From assembly GCA_963513935.1 (NCBI GenBank), contig OY740765.1, positions 76,987,718 to 77,051,717 on the forward strand: a DNA stretch of 64,000 nucleotides, given 5' to 3'. Shown one piece after another: positions 35,201 through 50,200 of the stretch; position 1 is the first letter of the stretch, and each line of letters begins with the position of its first letter. The translations under genes and the position numbers were made by a program. Source of the stretch: Aphrophora alni (Eukaryota; Arthropoda; Insecta; Hemiptera; Aphrophoridae). The notes beneath the pieces are model-generated. The model worked only from the letters and a program-made list of their open reading frames with translations. It had not been told where the DNA came from and made no database searches.

Positions 35201-38200
35201 TGTCATTATAGGCCTTCCTTGCGTCTCCCGCAAGCCACTGTTATCGCATAGACTTTGAACCTTCTTATCGCTCGGCAACCTGTACGATGGCCTTGCGGGC
35301 CTTAAATTTTATGTTTCTTGCTTTCTGAGAACATCCTTATGACCGTAGTAAAATATGAAAAAATTTGGGGTTGACCAAGTAATTGCGCAGAATTACCATT
35401 CATAATATCAAAACTGTCAGTTACTACCAGTAAGTTAGTAATTAGTGTTTTTGTAAGGTGATTTAACTCCATATACACAGGATTGACTTAGCTGTAATAA
35501 ATAGGAATGGCAGTATTCGAGTTTTAATTAAAAGAGTGTTATTTAATGTAGTTAGTGTTTTCAATAATGTTTCTGTCTGATTCCCCAAAGTGAATGGATT
35601 TTCTGATGAAACGCCACTTATTGGTAAACCCTTATTTTGAAACTAAAACTAACCCTTTCTTTAGATTTTGAAAATTAGTATGTATTTTTTTGAATTTAAG
35701 TTTGCTTTACTTGTTTAACTGGGTTTCTGTTCTTCTTTCCTGAAATCGAATTAGAAGCTATTTTGCTTCCACAGCATCAAGGCGCTCAGTGACAACAATT
35801 GGGTACTAATGTTGGGGGGTAGGGGGGCAAGATCTGCATACCACCATCTGGTGGGGGGGAGGGAGGACGGACAGTGGAATATCTGACATAAAGGCTCCTT
35901 GAGTTCTCTTGTAACCCTGCTTATAGTTTCTTTTTCTAGCAAAAACTTACTAAATGGCACACATTTATACCATTTTTTATCTCTCAAAGGCAAAGGAAAT
36001 AAATAGTGCATTTGGTTAATAAAATATTTAATAATATGCACAAATTTATAAATGTTTTTACATTGTCATAAGAGCCATAATATCATAATAATAAGATATC
36101 ATAATAGGCTGCATCTTAAAAAGTTCAATTTGATCTTAACATTAAAATAATGAGAAATGTCTTTGTTTTCGTTTAGAATATACTTCTACACATTTGTCTA
36201 TATTTAATAGTGTTTCTTCAATGGCAAGTAACACCAAGTGTATCAAACATTTTTCCTTTCTTGTGTTTCTTAAAATTTGTTCACTCTTTTAAACCTAGAA
36301 TTGCTATGCTAATTTCCCCAAGTGCTAAGCAATTTTAGTGCATATTACAAGCATTTTTCAAAAGAAGTTACTCTAATTTTACCATACACAGTAAATATAA
36401 AGTGTTATATATAATTTTACTCAGAATATTCTAAAGTGTATTTTCATTTCTATTAGATAATGGTTTACCTTTAATTACTAGTTAATCATGCTTGACTAAT
36501 GAAGAAATTTATTTTGAATTTTCTTTTAGTTTATTTTCAGTCCATGGACATCAAAAATTACGAAATTAAAAACTGAAATATACAAATTGTGCATTGTTTC
36601 CTTGTGAACACAAAAACATAAATATAAAAAACTTATTTAGAAAACAAAATATACTATCATAATATCAAATATTCCCTAGGCCTACTGTTTCTGGGTGGAC
36701 AGTCTCTTAAACCAGGATTTCTAACCTGCAACATCTCACAAATATCTAACTCAGGTTCTGGTGGATACACTCGAATCCATTTCAGTTGGACACATTTATT
36801 ATTTTCAGTTTCATATTCACTATCACTTTCAGAATTATATTCTTCAACTTCGGGAACATAATCATCGTCGCTTACAGAAGAAAAATCGTCAAATGACACA
36901 ATAGTTCATGGGCGAAATATCACTTCACAATCAGAAATGTCTTCTTGTACTATTTCAAGAATATCACTTGATTTGCAAGGATCACAGATTATAAATACTT
37001 TTTAGATTATTTCAAAACACAGCACTAAAGATAAACAAAACTACGCATGTACATAGTTTCAACAACAAGGATGAACAGTCAGCTGAGAGACAGCTGTTTA
37101 CAGTTTAGGTTACAAAGCTTTTAGCGAGTATATTTTCTCTAAAAATAAGTCTATGGTCATTGATTTTACAATCAAAATGAAGTAAGAAATCTCTACTATC
37201 GATCAGTACCAGGTTCAAAATATCTGAAACAAGTAGTAGTAAAAATATTTAGTTATGCACTGCACGACTGTAAATGAGTCGCATATTCATTCTACTAAAG
37301 CTGTTGGCACAGGAATCATTGAAAACAAACTCAAAAGGTTCATTTATACAACGTAATTTTTAGAATTTATAGAAGTAAACTCCAACACTAATCTGGAAAT
37401 GAATTTGTACCCGGTTTTTGAAGATTCTTTCCTGGAGAATACATCAGTTTCTGCAGCTAAACTGTCACTGTCAATCCATTAAGCTTCCTCTATAGCTTCG
37501 TTGAATTCTTCAACATTGACACTATTGACAGAGCCCATGTAACATATACCCATGTAGCACCACACATTGTTGGGCCAATGTTGAATAATGTTTGGAGTGT
37601 TGGCAAATGGTTGGTTGATATGCCAACATTAGGCCAACAATATTGTTATTGTTTGCCCAACTAATTGATTGTTTCTACTGGCCAATGTCAGCCCAACATT
37701 AATGATATTGTTGGCCCAACTAATTAATTGTTTTGAAAGGTTAATGTTGGTTTATAGTGGACACCATACCAAATTTTTTAGTGTAAGTGGTGAAATTGGT
37801 GTTTTCGGCTGACTTTGTAGACATACAAATTTTGAACAATTTCAACCAAAAATCTAACATCTTTTGCAAAGTATGTGATATTTTTGTTGGTAACGTACAT
37901 GGGTAACACAGGTTACTGGTTAGTAGTCCACCTACTGTAATTATTGTGTTGTTGCCTGTTGGAGGAAAAAATATATTGCCGACATAGGACATTGCTGTAT
38001 GAGACAAGACTGGATTTGGATTGTGCTTATCAGATCAGGTAAGTTATTTTATTTTCAATAAATGACCTAGTTTATGTAAGTCATTATTAATTTTAGTATT
38101 ATGATTCACATCTAAGCATACATTCAACGGTTTTTAACATTACATACATTTGCACCGGTCAAATGGCGATCCGATGTCCCCCATGTTTGGAAAATTTTGA

Positions 38201-41200
38201 CGCCCTAATATCAGCAGCAATTTTGTAATATTCATTTAAATATACTCATCTCTCTCAAAATTGGTTTTAGTTAATGGTTTAAAAAAAACTTATTATGAAA
38301 TATATGGCACTACGTTTTTAGGTTAGAGCCTATAACAAAACTCGTTTCCAAAAGCCAATTTAAAGTTATGTATTTTGTAATAGTTCATAGTTTTTAAAAT
38401 GTGATGAAAGTTATCCTGAATAACCATCAAAGTAGAACCTCCATGACTAGGTGGTTTTCTTGTTGGTTGTTTGTTAATTTTATATGTTTGCTGTAAATGT
38501 TATAACAGTGAATGCTTTTTATGGTTAGTTTTTCAGATGTATCATGTGGTTGAGTTTGACCAAAACAGTGGTGGTGGTGTTGGAATTTTAAGACAAAATT
38601 GGCTAACACCACAAAAGAATGAGTGTTTCTGGCCCCCCAGAAAAATAATATAATGTTTTTAATAAAGCCTATCTGAAGGCCATGATCCTGAGAAAGATTG
38701 GCATCTTTGCAAAATTAAATGGATTTTCTGTGGCACATGCAGGAACTAATACTGCTATGAAAGCACAAATTGAAATAATACTTTTAAAGGGTAATTATGC
38801 CAAGAAGATTGCCTTAAAATTTAATTAAGAAAACCATTGAAATAGTATACTACCTATATTATTTTGAAAAAAATGGGATCATGCTAGGTATTGCCAAACA
38901 TTTTTGAAGTACCAAAATACATTAGTTTAGAAAAAAATAGGAAATATAAAAGTACGAAATACAGCTCAGGTTTTGAATGCATACGTTAATATTTGTGACT
39001 ACGTTATTGAAGTTAGTGAATGTATGATCGCTTGTTTTATTATTAGGTTTCGTTAGGTGACTAGGCTATATATATCATGCATATTATAGCGTTATATATA
39101 TAGTCTCATACTTGAATAAGGTAGTCATAACCACAGCTGGATTTTCATTTGTAATAAACTAACCAAACATGGATTTTTTGCTTTTTTATTTATTATTTTT
39201 TAGTAAAATAGTTTATTTAATTACTTCAAAAGCATCTGGCAACACCTAATGTAATTTTATTTTTTCAAAAATGGTAGGTAATAAACGATTTCTATGATTT
39301 GGTAATTCTGCGCAATTACTTGGTCAACCCCAAATTTTTTCATATTTTACTACGGTCATAAGGATGTTCTCAGAAAGCAAGAAACATAAAATTTAAGGCC
39401 CACAAGGCCATCTGCCGAGCGATAAGAAGGTTCAAAGTCCACGCGATAACAGTGGCTTGCGGGAGACGAGCGGAAGGCCAGTTGTGACAGTACCGTTATA
39501 TAATTATATATAATGACAGGTTTGGCCAGGTAGCTATATATATAGGCCTATATATATAGCTACCTGGCCAAACTTGTCATTATAGGCCTTCCGCGCGTCT
39601 CCCCATCGTACAGAGCGATAAGAAGGTTCAAAGTCTACGCGATAACAGTGGCTTGCGGGAGACGCGCGGAAGGCCAGTTGTGACAGTACCGTTATATAAT
39701 TATATATAATGACAGGTTTGGCCAGGTAGCTATATATATAGGCTATATATATAGCTACCTGGCCAAACCTGTCATTATAGGCCTTCCTTGCGTCTCCCGC
39801 AAGCCACTGTTATCGCGTGGACTTTGAACCTTCTTATCGCTCGGCAACCTGTACTATGGCCTTGCGGGCCTTAAATTTTATGTTTCTTGCTTTCTGAGAA
39901 CATCCTTATGACCGTAGTAAAATATGAAAAAATTTGGGGTTGACCAAGTAATTGCGCAGAATTACCTATGATTTTTTACTTCAATTTTATGACAGGCTTA
40001 TCGGCATAATTATATTTTAAAGTCCCCCTCTTAAATTTAAATAGTCCCAAAGAGAGTTTAGCTCCTAGAGGTTTTTAATAAGATTTCAATAATTATATAT
40101 ATAAGTTAGTTGAATTATATATAGCGGTCTGCTTTCGTGCAACTCTCTACACTGGGTCTTAATACTGTAGTCTTACTTTCAGACGTATTAAAACTGTTTC
40201 AATAAAGAGTAATATTTCAAATTAAATTCTGTTGTTCTTGACTTTGCGCCTAAAATTACGATCGCCATTCCATCCTGACAGATTTTTCGTTGACATGATT
40301 ACTCAACCTCTCAAATTGGAATTCCTGGATCCATCTCGAGGGGTTTTTGGCTGCAAATAGCAGTAGACGTCACAAATGGGCCTTAATTCTAGTACTATAG
40401 TGAACTTAATTTCAAATTTTTGATAGCAATTTGTTAATCAGTAATAATTTTTCTACTCTTCTCCAAATCAAAAGTTGGTTATTTATTTTAAAATTTAGAT
40501 AATAATTAGCCTGTGTGCTAATATGTAGTCTATTAAATGGCCATAACATGTTTTACTAACATAAATCTTTTCTGAAGTTTGTTCAAATAACAAAAGTTAA
40601 TGACCTTTAATTGAAGCTGATGAAATTAATGAAGGGTTTACATTATGCTAATGTGTGCTCAAGTTGCTTGAATTAAACAAACTTTAATCAATTAATAATT
40701 AGTCATTAAGCATAATTCTCATAATAAAATAAGATTAGGTTATTATCTAGGTGAAATTAACATCTTATATCCACCTATGCACATATTAAAGAAAATTTTA
40801 AAGTATTAATTCTTGTTTATAAATCCTTAGAAGTAGTGTAGGAGTACTTAGCTGATTCAATTAATATTTTAGCCTAATATATTTTTAAGCTTCGCAAGAC
40901 TTTCAATCAATTTTCTGCAAACTTGTATCAATTTTGTGACCTTTTGTAAATTACTCAAATTTTTGAAGAATAAACGTGAAATACTTCACCCAGAGTTAAA
41001 TTATAGTCGACCTACCATAAATTTTTTAAGAAAAATCCATTTTATATTATTTTATCTTATTTTAGCGTATTGTTATATGAAGTATAGGAAATTATAAGAC
41101 TTTTTTTAACATAGCTAAACCTAATAATAATATTTTTTCCTGAAGGAGATTTGGTAAAAGCAAGAAAGGAAACGCAGGCTTTGGCTGAATCAGATATTCA

Positions 41201-44200
41201 AACCGAAAAGGATGGAGAAAATAAACGTCCTAAAACAAAAATAAAACCATGTAGAAAGCTTTTGTATTCAAGTGACGAAGATGATGTACAAATAGAAAAT
41301 GAAAATCATAAAATAATGCTTAGAGACCTACCTAAATCTCCTAATAACTGTCTACCAGATTCAGTGACACAACGCAATGAATTTTTTCTACAATGTTCTG
41401 CATCTCAAAAATCAGACACTCAAATATTATCGACACCTTCGTCCTATTGTCTCAACAAATATTTCATGCGAGTCATTTTGAAAGACCAGCCAGACACAAG
41501 TAAATGATGCAATAAAACTTAACGGTAAGCTACATTTGCTATTTTTTTATATAAATAATTAATTTTGTTGAGGGTGGTTTTTGTTAAAATCTACTTCAAC
41601 AATTTTAAAATACTTTATTCTAGTCAAAAAATTAGTTTACTGCACTGCTATTCAAACCACAAACCTTTCGCTTGCTGGGCAGAATTTTTATACTATTTAT
41701 TTATAGTTTGAGTCAAGTCCAAGCCTGAAGTAACCATAACGAATGATTCGATAATCTATAGGTTGTCATAATTGTTGTTATATATTTTTATGTCATAAAA
41801 GCATATGCAGTTTCATTAGGTAATAGTGAGATCTGTCACAATTAGTTTTTTCATATTTTTGTTTTTGTTTTTAATTGTTGTCAGTATCATATTTAACTTT
41901 AAACTTGTGTCCAATGACTAATAATAATATATAATAATAATAATAATATTAATAATACAAGGTGCAGCAAAAAAACCGATCTATTTTCTGCGACGCACCG
42001 TTCAGCGACAGGACGTCTGAGGGTGATGGGGGTAGGCTTGTTGGAAAGCCTACACGACGCCATTGTCAGTAGTCATGGAGCAGTGGTCGCCTGAGCAACG
42101 CGCGATTGTTATCGAGGCGTATTTTAAAAGTGGCGATTCAATCATTGCTACTCAGCGGCAGTTCCGTGCCTTCTTTCAATTAGGTCGACATGGAGAAGTT
42201 CCGTATTGTGGCACAATTATGCGGTGGGTTACTAACTTTAGAACAACGGGTTCTGCGTTGAAAAAGAAGCCGACAGTCCGTCCAAGGTTAACTCGGACGC
42301 CAGAGAACATTGATAGAGTTCGTGCTGCTGTGGAAAACAGTCCTCGTAAGCCCGCCCGTAAACAAGCTGCTGCTTTGAACATGTCTGACCGCTCGGTCAG
42401 ACGAATTTTGCGGTTCGCATGGCTTCAATTACTGCACAATAGCCAATTTGTATGGATAAAATACCGTCATGCAACAAGATAAGATGGCCGTCACTGTTCT
42501 TTTTACAAGTTATTTGCTTCTTTCATCAACCCAAGACAACTCAAATAATTATTTATCTTAATTTTGACTTTCTTTATCCAAAAGTGTTTAAATAATTATT
42601 TCTATTCATTATTTGTGAACTCCTTATAACTGAATTGTGTATTGAAAATTTAGCCTATCTTATTGATATGTGAATGTAACTTGTGTTCCTTGTTGAACCT
42701 TACGTGATTAGATTTAATATGGCCTAAACTGGTTAGTCGTTATTTTGATGTTTACAATAGTTTCTCTCCTTTGCCTCTTTTACACATTTCAAAATTAATT
42801 TTCATTATTATTATTATCATCGCTGTGTGTATTTTAGTTACGTAAGTTTCTTATTGCAAATGTTTATTTAATATCCTAAATTCAAAGTGTTATTATTTTG
42901 TGGTTATGTTCGTTTGTTTATCATTTGTTGCCTAACTTTATACATCCTTGTATATTAAATACATGAATATGAATAACAATGAGCAAATTAACAATACATA
43001 TTAACACATTGACTGCGGTGGATATGCCGGCGCAACAACACAGTGTGCTTCTGAGAATCGCTGGTTGCGCCGGCATATCCATAGCAATGACTACATAAAT
43101 ACTATAAGACACGACATGGCCATGTTAAATATTCTACGCTTATTCTTGAGTTGACCAATACCCGCTAGGTGGCGTTGATGTGACCAATCTGAAGTTGATG
43201 TGACTGGCGCTAGGTGGCTCTACGGTCAAACAATGTTTCAGGCGGGTAAGAGAAAACGCACTGATGCCACATATGGGACCAGAGATGCGAGGGAAGGACG
43301 AGAATCGCTTATCTCAGCACACGAACTGACAACACTGACTATGCTGACGGAAGTAAGTGAGAAGGTGCTGCTAGCGCTTTCTGATAGCTGTGTGTCAAAC
43401 TTGTGACGAACAGCACCCGTAAAGCGTAGACTATTTCCCTATCCTATGTCGTGTCTTATAGTATTTATGTAGTCATTGTCCATAGATACTCAATATTTCT
43501 TGGAAATTGTGTGATGTCAGTTTTGTTAGCTTGCTTATTATTTTTTGCCAGTGTGTTGAGAAGTGTCCAGTGATTAGTTTGACAAAGTGGTTTCAGTTTT
43601 TAATCTAATTTAGAAATTTGCTGAGCTTTTTAGTTTTGAGCCGTTTTATAGTGAATGTTTTAAAATGTTTATTGTGTACATATTACTTTTTACATAATAT
43701 TTTATTATTAAATAGCTTATTCGAGTAATTGTAGATATTTGAGGTTAAAAATGCTGTCTTAATCGAGAAATAATGAAAATGTTATTTTGAATGACAGTGA
43801 GGATGAATGTGATGATTTTTTTTGATAACATTTATGATTCTTGTGATAGTGAGGAATGTGCAGATGAATGTATATCAGATGATTTAGAAATAAATCCGAT
43901 TTGGTGTAATGGCACTGCAGGTCTCAAATATATACTTTTTGTAAAAAGTAATGAAAGTAAATATTCTTTCACTCCTGATGCAAAACCAATAGATTATTTT
44001 CTAACTCTTGTGGATGATGTATTTTTAGATATTGTTATGCGTGGGACAAATAGGTATTTAGATGGAATGAAATTAAATGTTTCTAAACAATATTCACACA
44101 TTTCAAAATTTAAGGACTTGACTTTTGATTAGTTAATGGTTTCTTTTGGACTTTTATTACATACAAGTACCATTCGGTTGAACAGACTCCAGGATTATTG

Positions 44201-47200
44201 GAAAACTCACCGATTGTTCAACGTACAGTGTTTCGAAGAGTATATGTCAAGGGATCAATTTTTAGGTATTTTGTGATATTTGCATTTCACTAAAAATGTT
44301 GAAAATTGATTCCATAAATTTGAGCCATTGATCAATCATTTCAATAATATAATGAATGCTGTTTATTATCTTGGTAAAGAACTTTCTCTTGATGAAGCAA
44401 TGGTGTTGTGGCTGGACGTTTGCTACTACGCCAGTACATGGAAGGGAAAAGACATAAGTATGGGATAAAATTTTATACTTTATCAGTGCCAAATGGTTTG
44501 AACCTAAAATTCACTATATATAGTGGGAAAAATAGTCCTCTTGGTGGTCATGATCATACACAAAAAGTTGTTCTTTACCTTTTGAAACAAAAGTTGAACC
44601 AAGGTCATGCCTTGTATATGGATAATTATTATAATAGTGTATCCCTAGCGTCAAAACTATTAAGTAAGAAAACATATTGCACTGGAACATTGAGGGCTGA
44701 TAGAAAAAATAATCCTGACAAAATTATGAAATCCAAATTGCCAAAGGGTGAAACAATTGCACAATACGCTGATGGGATCATGGTAGGGAAATGGAAAGAT
44801 TAACGTGTGGTAAATTATATTTCCACAGAATTTCAAAACAAAATGGCTACATTCATCCAAAAGAAAATCGGAAAAGAAATTCAGTAATTATTCCCTATTG
44901 TCCAATGTAACGTTTTTATGAAAGCTGTTTATCGATCTGACCAACTGTTATCTTATTACCCTTGTGAACGAAATACATTACGGTGGTATGAGAAAATATT
45001 TATACCATGTAATACAAATGTTGCTTGTAAACAGTTACATTTGTATAATATGAACCGCAATACAGGGGGGAAAATGAAACTTTATGACTTCAGACTGCAA
45101 GACATTGAAGCGCTTTTGCTACCAATAGAGACTTTAGATGACAATCATAGGACTCTCACACAAACTTTTTAAGCAAAAATCTGAATCCACAGATCATATA
45201 TTCATGAAGGAGACAGTATGTGATTGTTGAAACCGTATAAAAAGAAAAAGATGTCGAATATGGACTAAAATGGAAACAGAAACCTATGTGCTGTGTACTA
45301 TTGTAATGATTGTTTGCTTGATTTAATTGTTTAATTGATAGACAAACTTGGCTTACGTGTTGGAGAATGTTTTACAGAATACCACAAAAATAAAACAAGA
45401 AAAGATTAAGTATGTATATGTATAATATCAAAACTAAAACTTTAATATGTTATTATAAAGTATAGTAGGTAAATGTAAAGTATTAATAGTAACTAGTTCA
45501 AAAAAATATTAAAAAACTCAAAATATATGCAGTTTAATTTTCAATTAAAAAAAAAAAAAAAAAATTAATGGTACAGTAGAACCCCTCAAACTCGACCCCC
45601 TCAAACTCGACATTCCGTCAAACTCAACAGGGCCAGTGACCAGGAGCATGGGATTTCCAAGGTCATTTACTGCATTGTTTTACGCCATGTGCACCTGCCA
45701 GATGCCGGAAGGTTGAGGCTTGTCACTTTTGTTTATACAGCTGTGAGGGATGCTCCTTTGTCTAGCCACTTTCTAATCCTATTGTATAGTAGAGGCCAAA
45801 GTTAAAGATAAAGGGTCTAGGTAGACCGGGACAGCCCGGTTATCATGTGTTATCAAAACATTCATATTGTTGTGAACCCAAGCGCCAAACCACCCGGATG
45901 CTACCGGTCATTAGCACCGATTCCATTAAAGTAAGCGGCAAGTCTTTTGTCATAACAATTCAAAGGAGGTCTTAAGTTCGTAATAAAGGTCTTAACCAGG
46001 TGAGAAAAATGATCCGACTCTTAATTATATGCAATCAGCAGTTCAATTTATAGCATTTGTATTGGACCGTGTTTGTTATGGACATTGTTTTTCTTCGGCG
46101 ACTTCGAGATGAAGCTGCCAGACGTCGAGTCGAAAATGAAAAACAAAGATCAATCAAAAGTTTTTTCAAACAATGCTAACTTTGCTCTATTGTTGTTTAT
46201 TTTATATAAAATTGTTTTAATCTTTAAAAATATTTAATGGACTGTCTGTTTTTTACTGTAGACTTTACTGTAAATTTTATTACAGCATATTAGGATAGGT
46301 CTTTTTAGTTTACTGAGCCTATTGTACAAGACTTTTTAAATCTCATTGACCCATCGATAAATTTAATTTTAATGTGTGATTGAACACACTATTGTTGTTG
46401 TTGTTGTCAGGCAGGGACTTTTTTTGCAATAAACGTGTAATCATTGATAATCAATAAATGTACAGTTATTTCAAGTAATTTTGAGTATTTGTTGCAAACC
46501 TAACCATTAAATACCAAAGTTCCCTAAAACTCGACAACCCCCAAACTCGACAACCTTAAAGTCCACATTGTGTCGAGTTTGAGGGGTTCTACTGTATTAA
46601 AATGTGCAAGTAAAGGTGTAAACTTGAAAGTGAAAAGTAAATTCGATGTCGTGAAGTGAACACATTCCTACAATGTAAATAAATGACATTCCACACATAG
46701 CATACAGAAAACCTTCCCAGGAAGGTGATGATGTGCCGGAACAACCACGTATTATGCCGTCATAATTTTACCAAAAAATATTTTATAGCACAATTTGATA
46801 TGTCATATGGAGTTTTTTAAAATGAATGGTCTCTACATTAGACATTGCTACATATCGCAACCAGTTGCAGTTCTGAATGGGCGATGACTCATAAGTCTCC
46901 AATAATTTGAAAGTCCGGTATTTATCTTTGCAAGTCTAATTATGTTTTTCTTCAAAATCGTATCAAGATTTCCTGGTATTTCGGCTTTGACAACCCTTCT
47001 CACAGACAACCATAGCATGTCAGTTTAGGTAGTTCTTTTTCACTTTCGGATTAAGCTGACTTTGGGATTACCAAAGTTTGGATTATTGGGACTCCACTAC
47101 TGTATCTATAAATTATTGATTACCCTTCCTTTTAGCCCTTCATTTCCTGCAATTAACTAACTTTGTTTCTCAGGTCCAATTCTTTTTTACTTATAAAGAA

Positions 47201-50200
47201 TGGGAGAATAATTTGTTTGATTTTAATTTTAATACATCTTGCCTATACTTGTTTTAACCCTTTGACCGCCAAGAGCCAATATATCGTTCATTATAATAGT
47301 TTACCACCAACAACCTATACTTCATTCAGCGAGTGTTGGAAGTGAAGCGCCATCTACTGCAGGAGGGACGTAAGGGTCGGGCCGGTTCACAAGCCGTTCT
47401 CATTGCACAGCCTTGTCGCTGGTTTCAAAATGCGTGTTATTATAAAAGGCTGGCAACTACCGACAAAGGAGGGTGTGTGAACCGGACTCAGGGAGCGGCA
47501 CGTTCCGTTGGACTTTCCCTTACGCAATTGGCTCCAACCCTCTGTCCCGTTAGGCTGTAGGCGGCGCTTCACTGCCAACACTCACTGAATGAAGTATATA
47601 TATCGGCTTTTTCATTATAATAGTTCACCACCAAGAGCCAATATATCGGCTTTTTCGTTATAATAGTTCACCGCCAAGAGCCGATATATCGGCTTGTGTA
47701 CTGTGATACGTACACTGCCAAGAGCCGATCTATTGGCCGGCACGTATATCCTAAGACTGCTGAGAGCCGATATTTTGGCATCCTGATCTTACATAGGAGC
47801 TCCATTTTTTTTATTGATCTTTACAATATTTGATGCATTCGATCTGGAAAGAATTACTCTACAATTATATTTTTAACATTTGTTTTAATTTTGTTGTGTT
47901 TTATATAATAATGCTTTTGTTATATGCATGTGTTGTAGCCTATTTTTGACATAGTGTTTTCGAAAAATGAAAAATAATAGCTATTAGGCCTATTTCTACA
48001 TATATAAATTTTACTGAATAATTTGATATAACACAATGTATTTTGAATAAATATTAACTTCATTACAAATAAGGTATATTATATGTGTTTTTTACATGTT
48101 AAAGTCAATAATAATATAGGATATAGGTTTATATACACCTATAAAAAAAAAAAAATCAATTTTGCTTTTCAATATTTCTGGTTTTTTATATACTGGTAAT
48201 ATTTGACACTACTGAAAAAATAAAATAATAATGATTACTATACTTTAAAAAATGTAGAAAGTACCAATAGTTTTCTAAACTATGCAAAATATTTATTAAA
48301 TATTAATTAAATTAACAAAACATGACACAAGAAACGCTGGCAGTACAGGTCATGCACTCACCACAGAAGCGTGGGGGTGAAAACTAAAATTGTACAGTAG
48401 TGCATGGCGGTCAAAGGTTTAAAATTTTCTCTTAATTTAAAAAAAATATAGTCATTAATATTAGGATACGGTATATTAAATCAGGTTCACTACCTCAAAA
48501 CTGTAATGGCTGATTATATATTATATAATGGCCACCGTATATTATTTATAATTCTCTTTATTTTATAATGATGTTTGTTTTTCTTTATGTTGTAGGAAGT
48601 ATTTATGGTTCTTCGAGGTGGAATAAATCTGAGACAAATAATTCACCATATATTTGAAAAAATAATTTTAATACAAACATTTTTTTCTTGTAATGATGTA
48701 AGGAATATGCTCCAGAAATATTGGATAATCATTTGTGAACACTCCAGATAAAGTTGATTTTAATTAGTAATTTTAAATTCTGTTACATTGCTTGTGTTAA
48801 AAGTTATTTCCTGCATTCTTGTAATTTTTAATTACTCCATTTTCTTATATCTTAATTTAAGTACAGTAATCGGTTAGCATCAAGATATTTATAAGCAACA
48901 ATAGAATTTGAAATGCTAATAAAATATTTAATAAATTAAAACAATATTGTCATAAATACATATTTTACACTTGAGTCTTGTAATACCAAAAAGGGTTAAT
49001 TTGAGTAAAAATTTATTGTAATAGAAATCGTATTGAATGGCGAGTAATGAAACGTGAGTCAAAAACATGACTAATGACTCTCAATGTTAAAATAAAGTAA
49101 ATTCATAATAGAATAGATTTCCAAACACAAATAAATAATAATGTATAGATTTTAAGGAAATTTAGTTATAAGAAGTTTAATAAATTGTGTGTGTAGTAAA
49201 ATTGGGAGATTCGGACAATTTATGAATTGCGTGGTAGTTTTTGAATAAAGACTAGTTGGAACTGGACGAGAAAGATATCGCTTACACAGTGATATTTGGA
49301 AGATGTCCTGAGACCGGATATTGGAAAAGCACCATGTGTTTGCCAGTCTAGATCAGAGCTAGTAGAGTATGGTTGTGTTTTGAAACTCTTAGCATAGCGT
49401 CTAACAAGGACAGACCTATGGCAGTTTATATTAAAAAAGTTTGTCGAGAATGTAATGTGTTTCATTTTTTGAGTCTAGTTTGGAGTGTAATGAAATATAT
49501 TTGTCGAGTTGAATTTAGTTCAAAGACTTTTTAGCGGAAAGAATGGACATAGTGTGTTAAAATCGCTGTTTGAACAGTAAAGTTGGCTAGATGTTTTCAT
49601 GTGAACAGACAATTAATATTTAGAGTGTGTTATGACAATGCGATTGAACAACGAACAGTTACAAATCGTAAGATGGTCTAGAGTATTAATAGATTTTCTT
49701 CTTATAGACATTCGTAAAGTGCACAGACAATCTCACCACGGACAGGACGACCACATCGCTGAGGACGACAAGGAACACGTTAAGTTATATGCTATGTGAA
49801 AATGTTCTGGTAACTTGTGTTAAATAACACACAATATTTATTCTGTTATGATATAAAAATTTATTATGCTTAATATTTTAATTTTATAATATAAATTTGA
49901 CTTGTAAAAAATAGTAATTTCTTTTTATAAACATGACTAACAATTGTCTAGTGACACATTTATCCTTATTCAAGGAAAGTAAAATTTATATGAAAAGAAA
50001 AGTAAATGCTTTCAATTGATTTTATATTCATAAAATCGTTTAATTCAAATTTTGTTGCAACATAAAGTAAATTTTAAATTCATGAAATAATAAATCAGTT
50101 CTCCTTCTGAGAAAACAAGAAAGATAAATTCAATTAACTAAAATAATAATCATATTTATTTTCATGATATGTCTTTATAATATGTTAACGTATAAAAATA

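Noticed and set aside
42176..42382. Minus-strand frame opposite the mariner transposase
   Set aside because: It is antisense shadow of the recognisable helix-turn-helix coding sequence.
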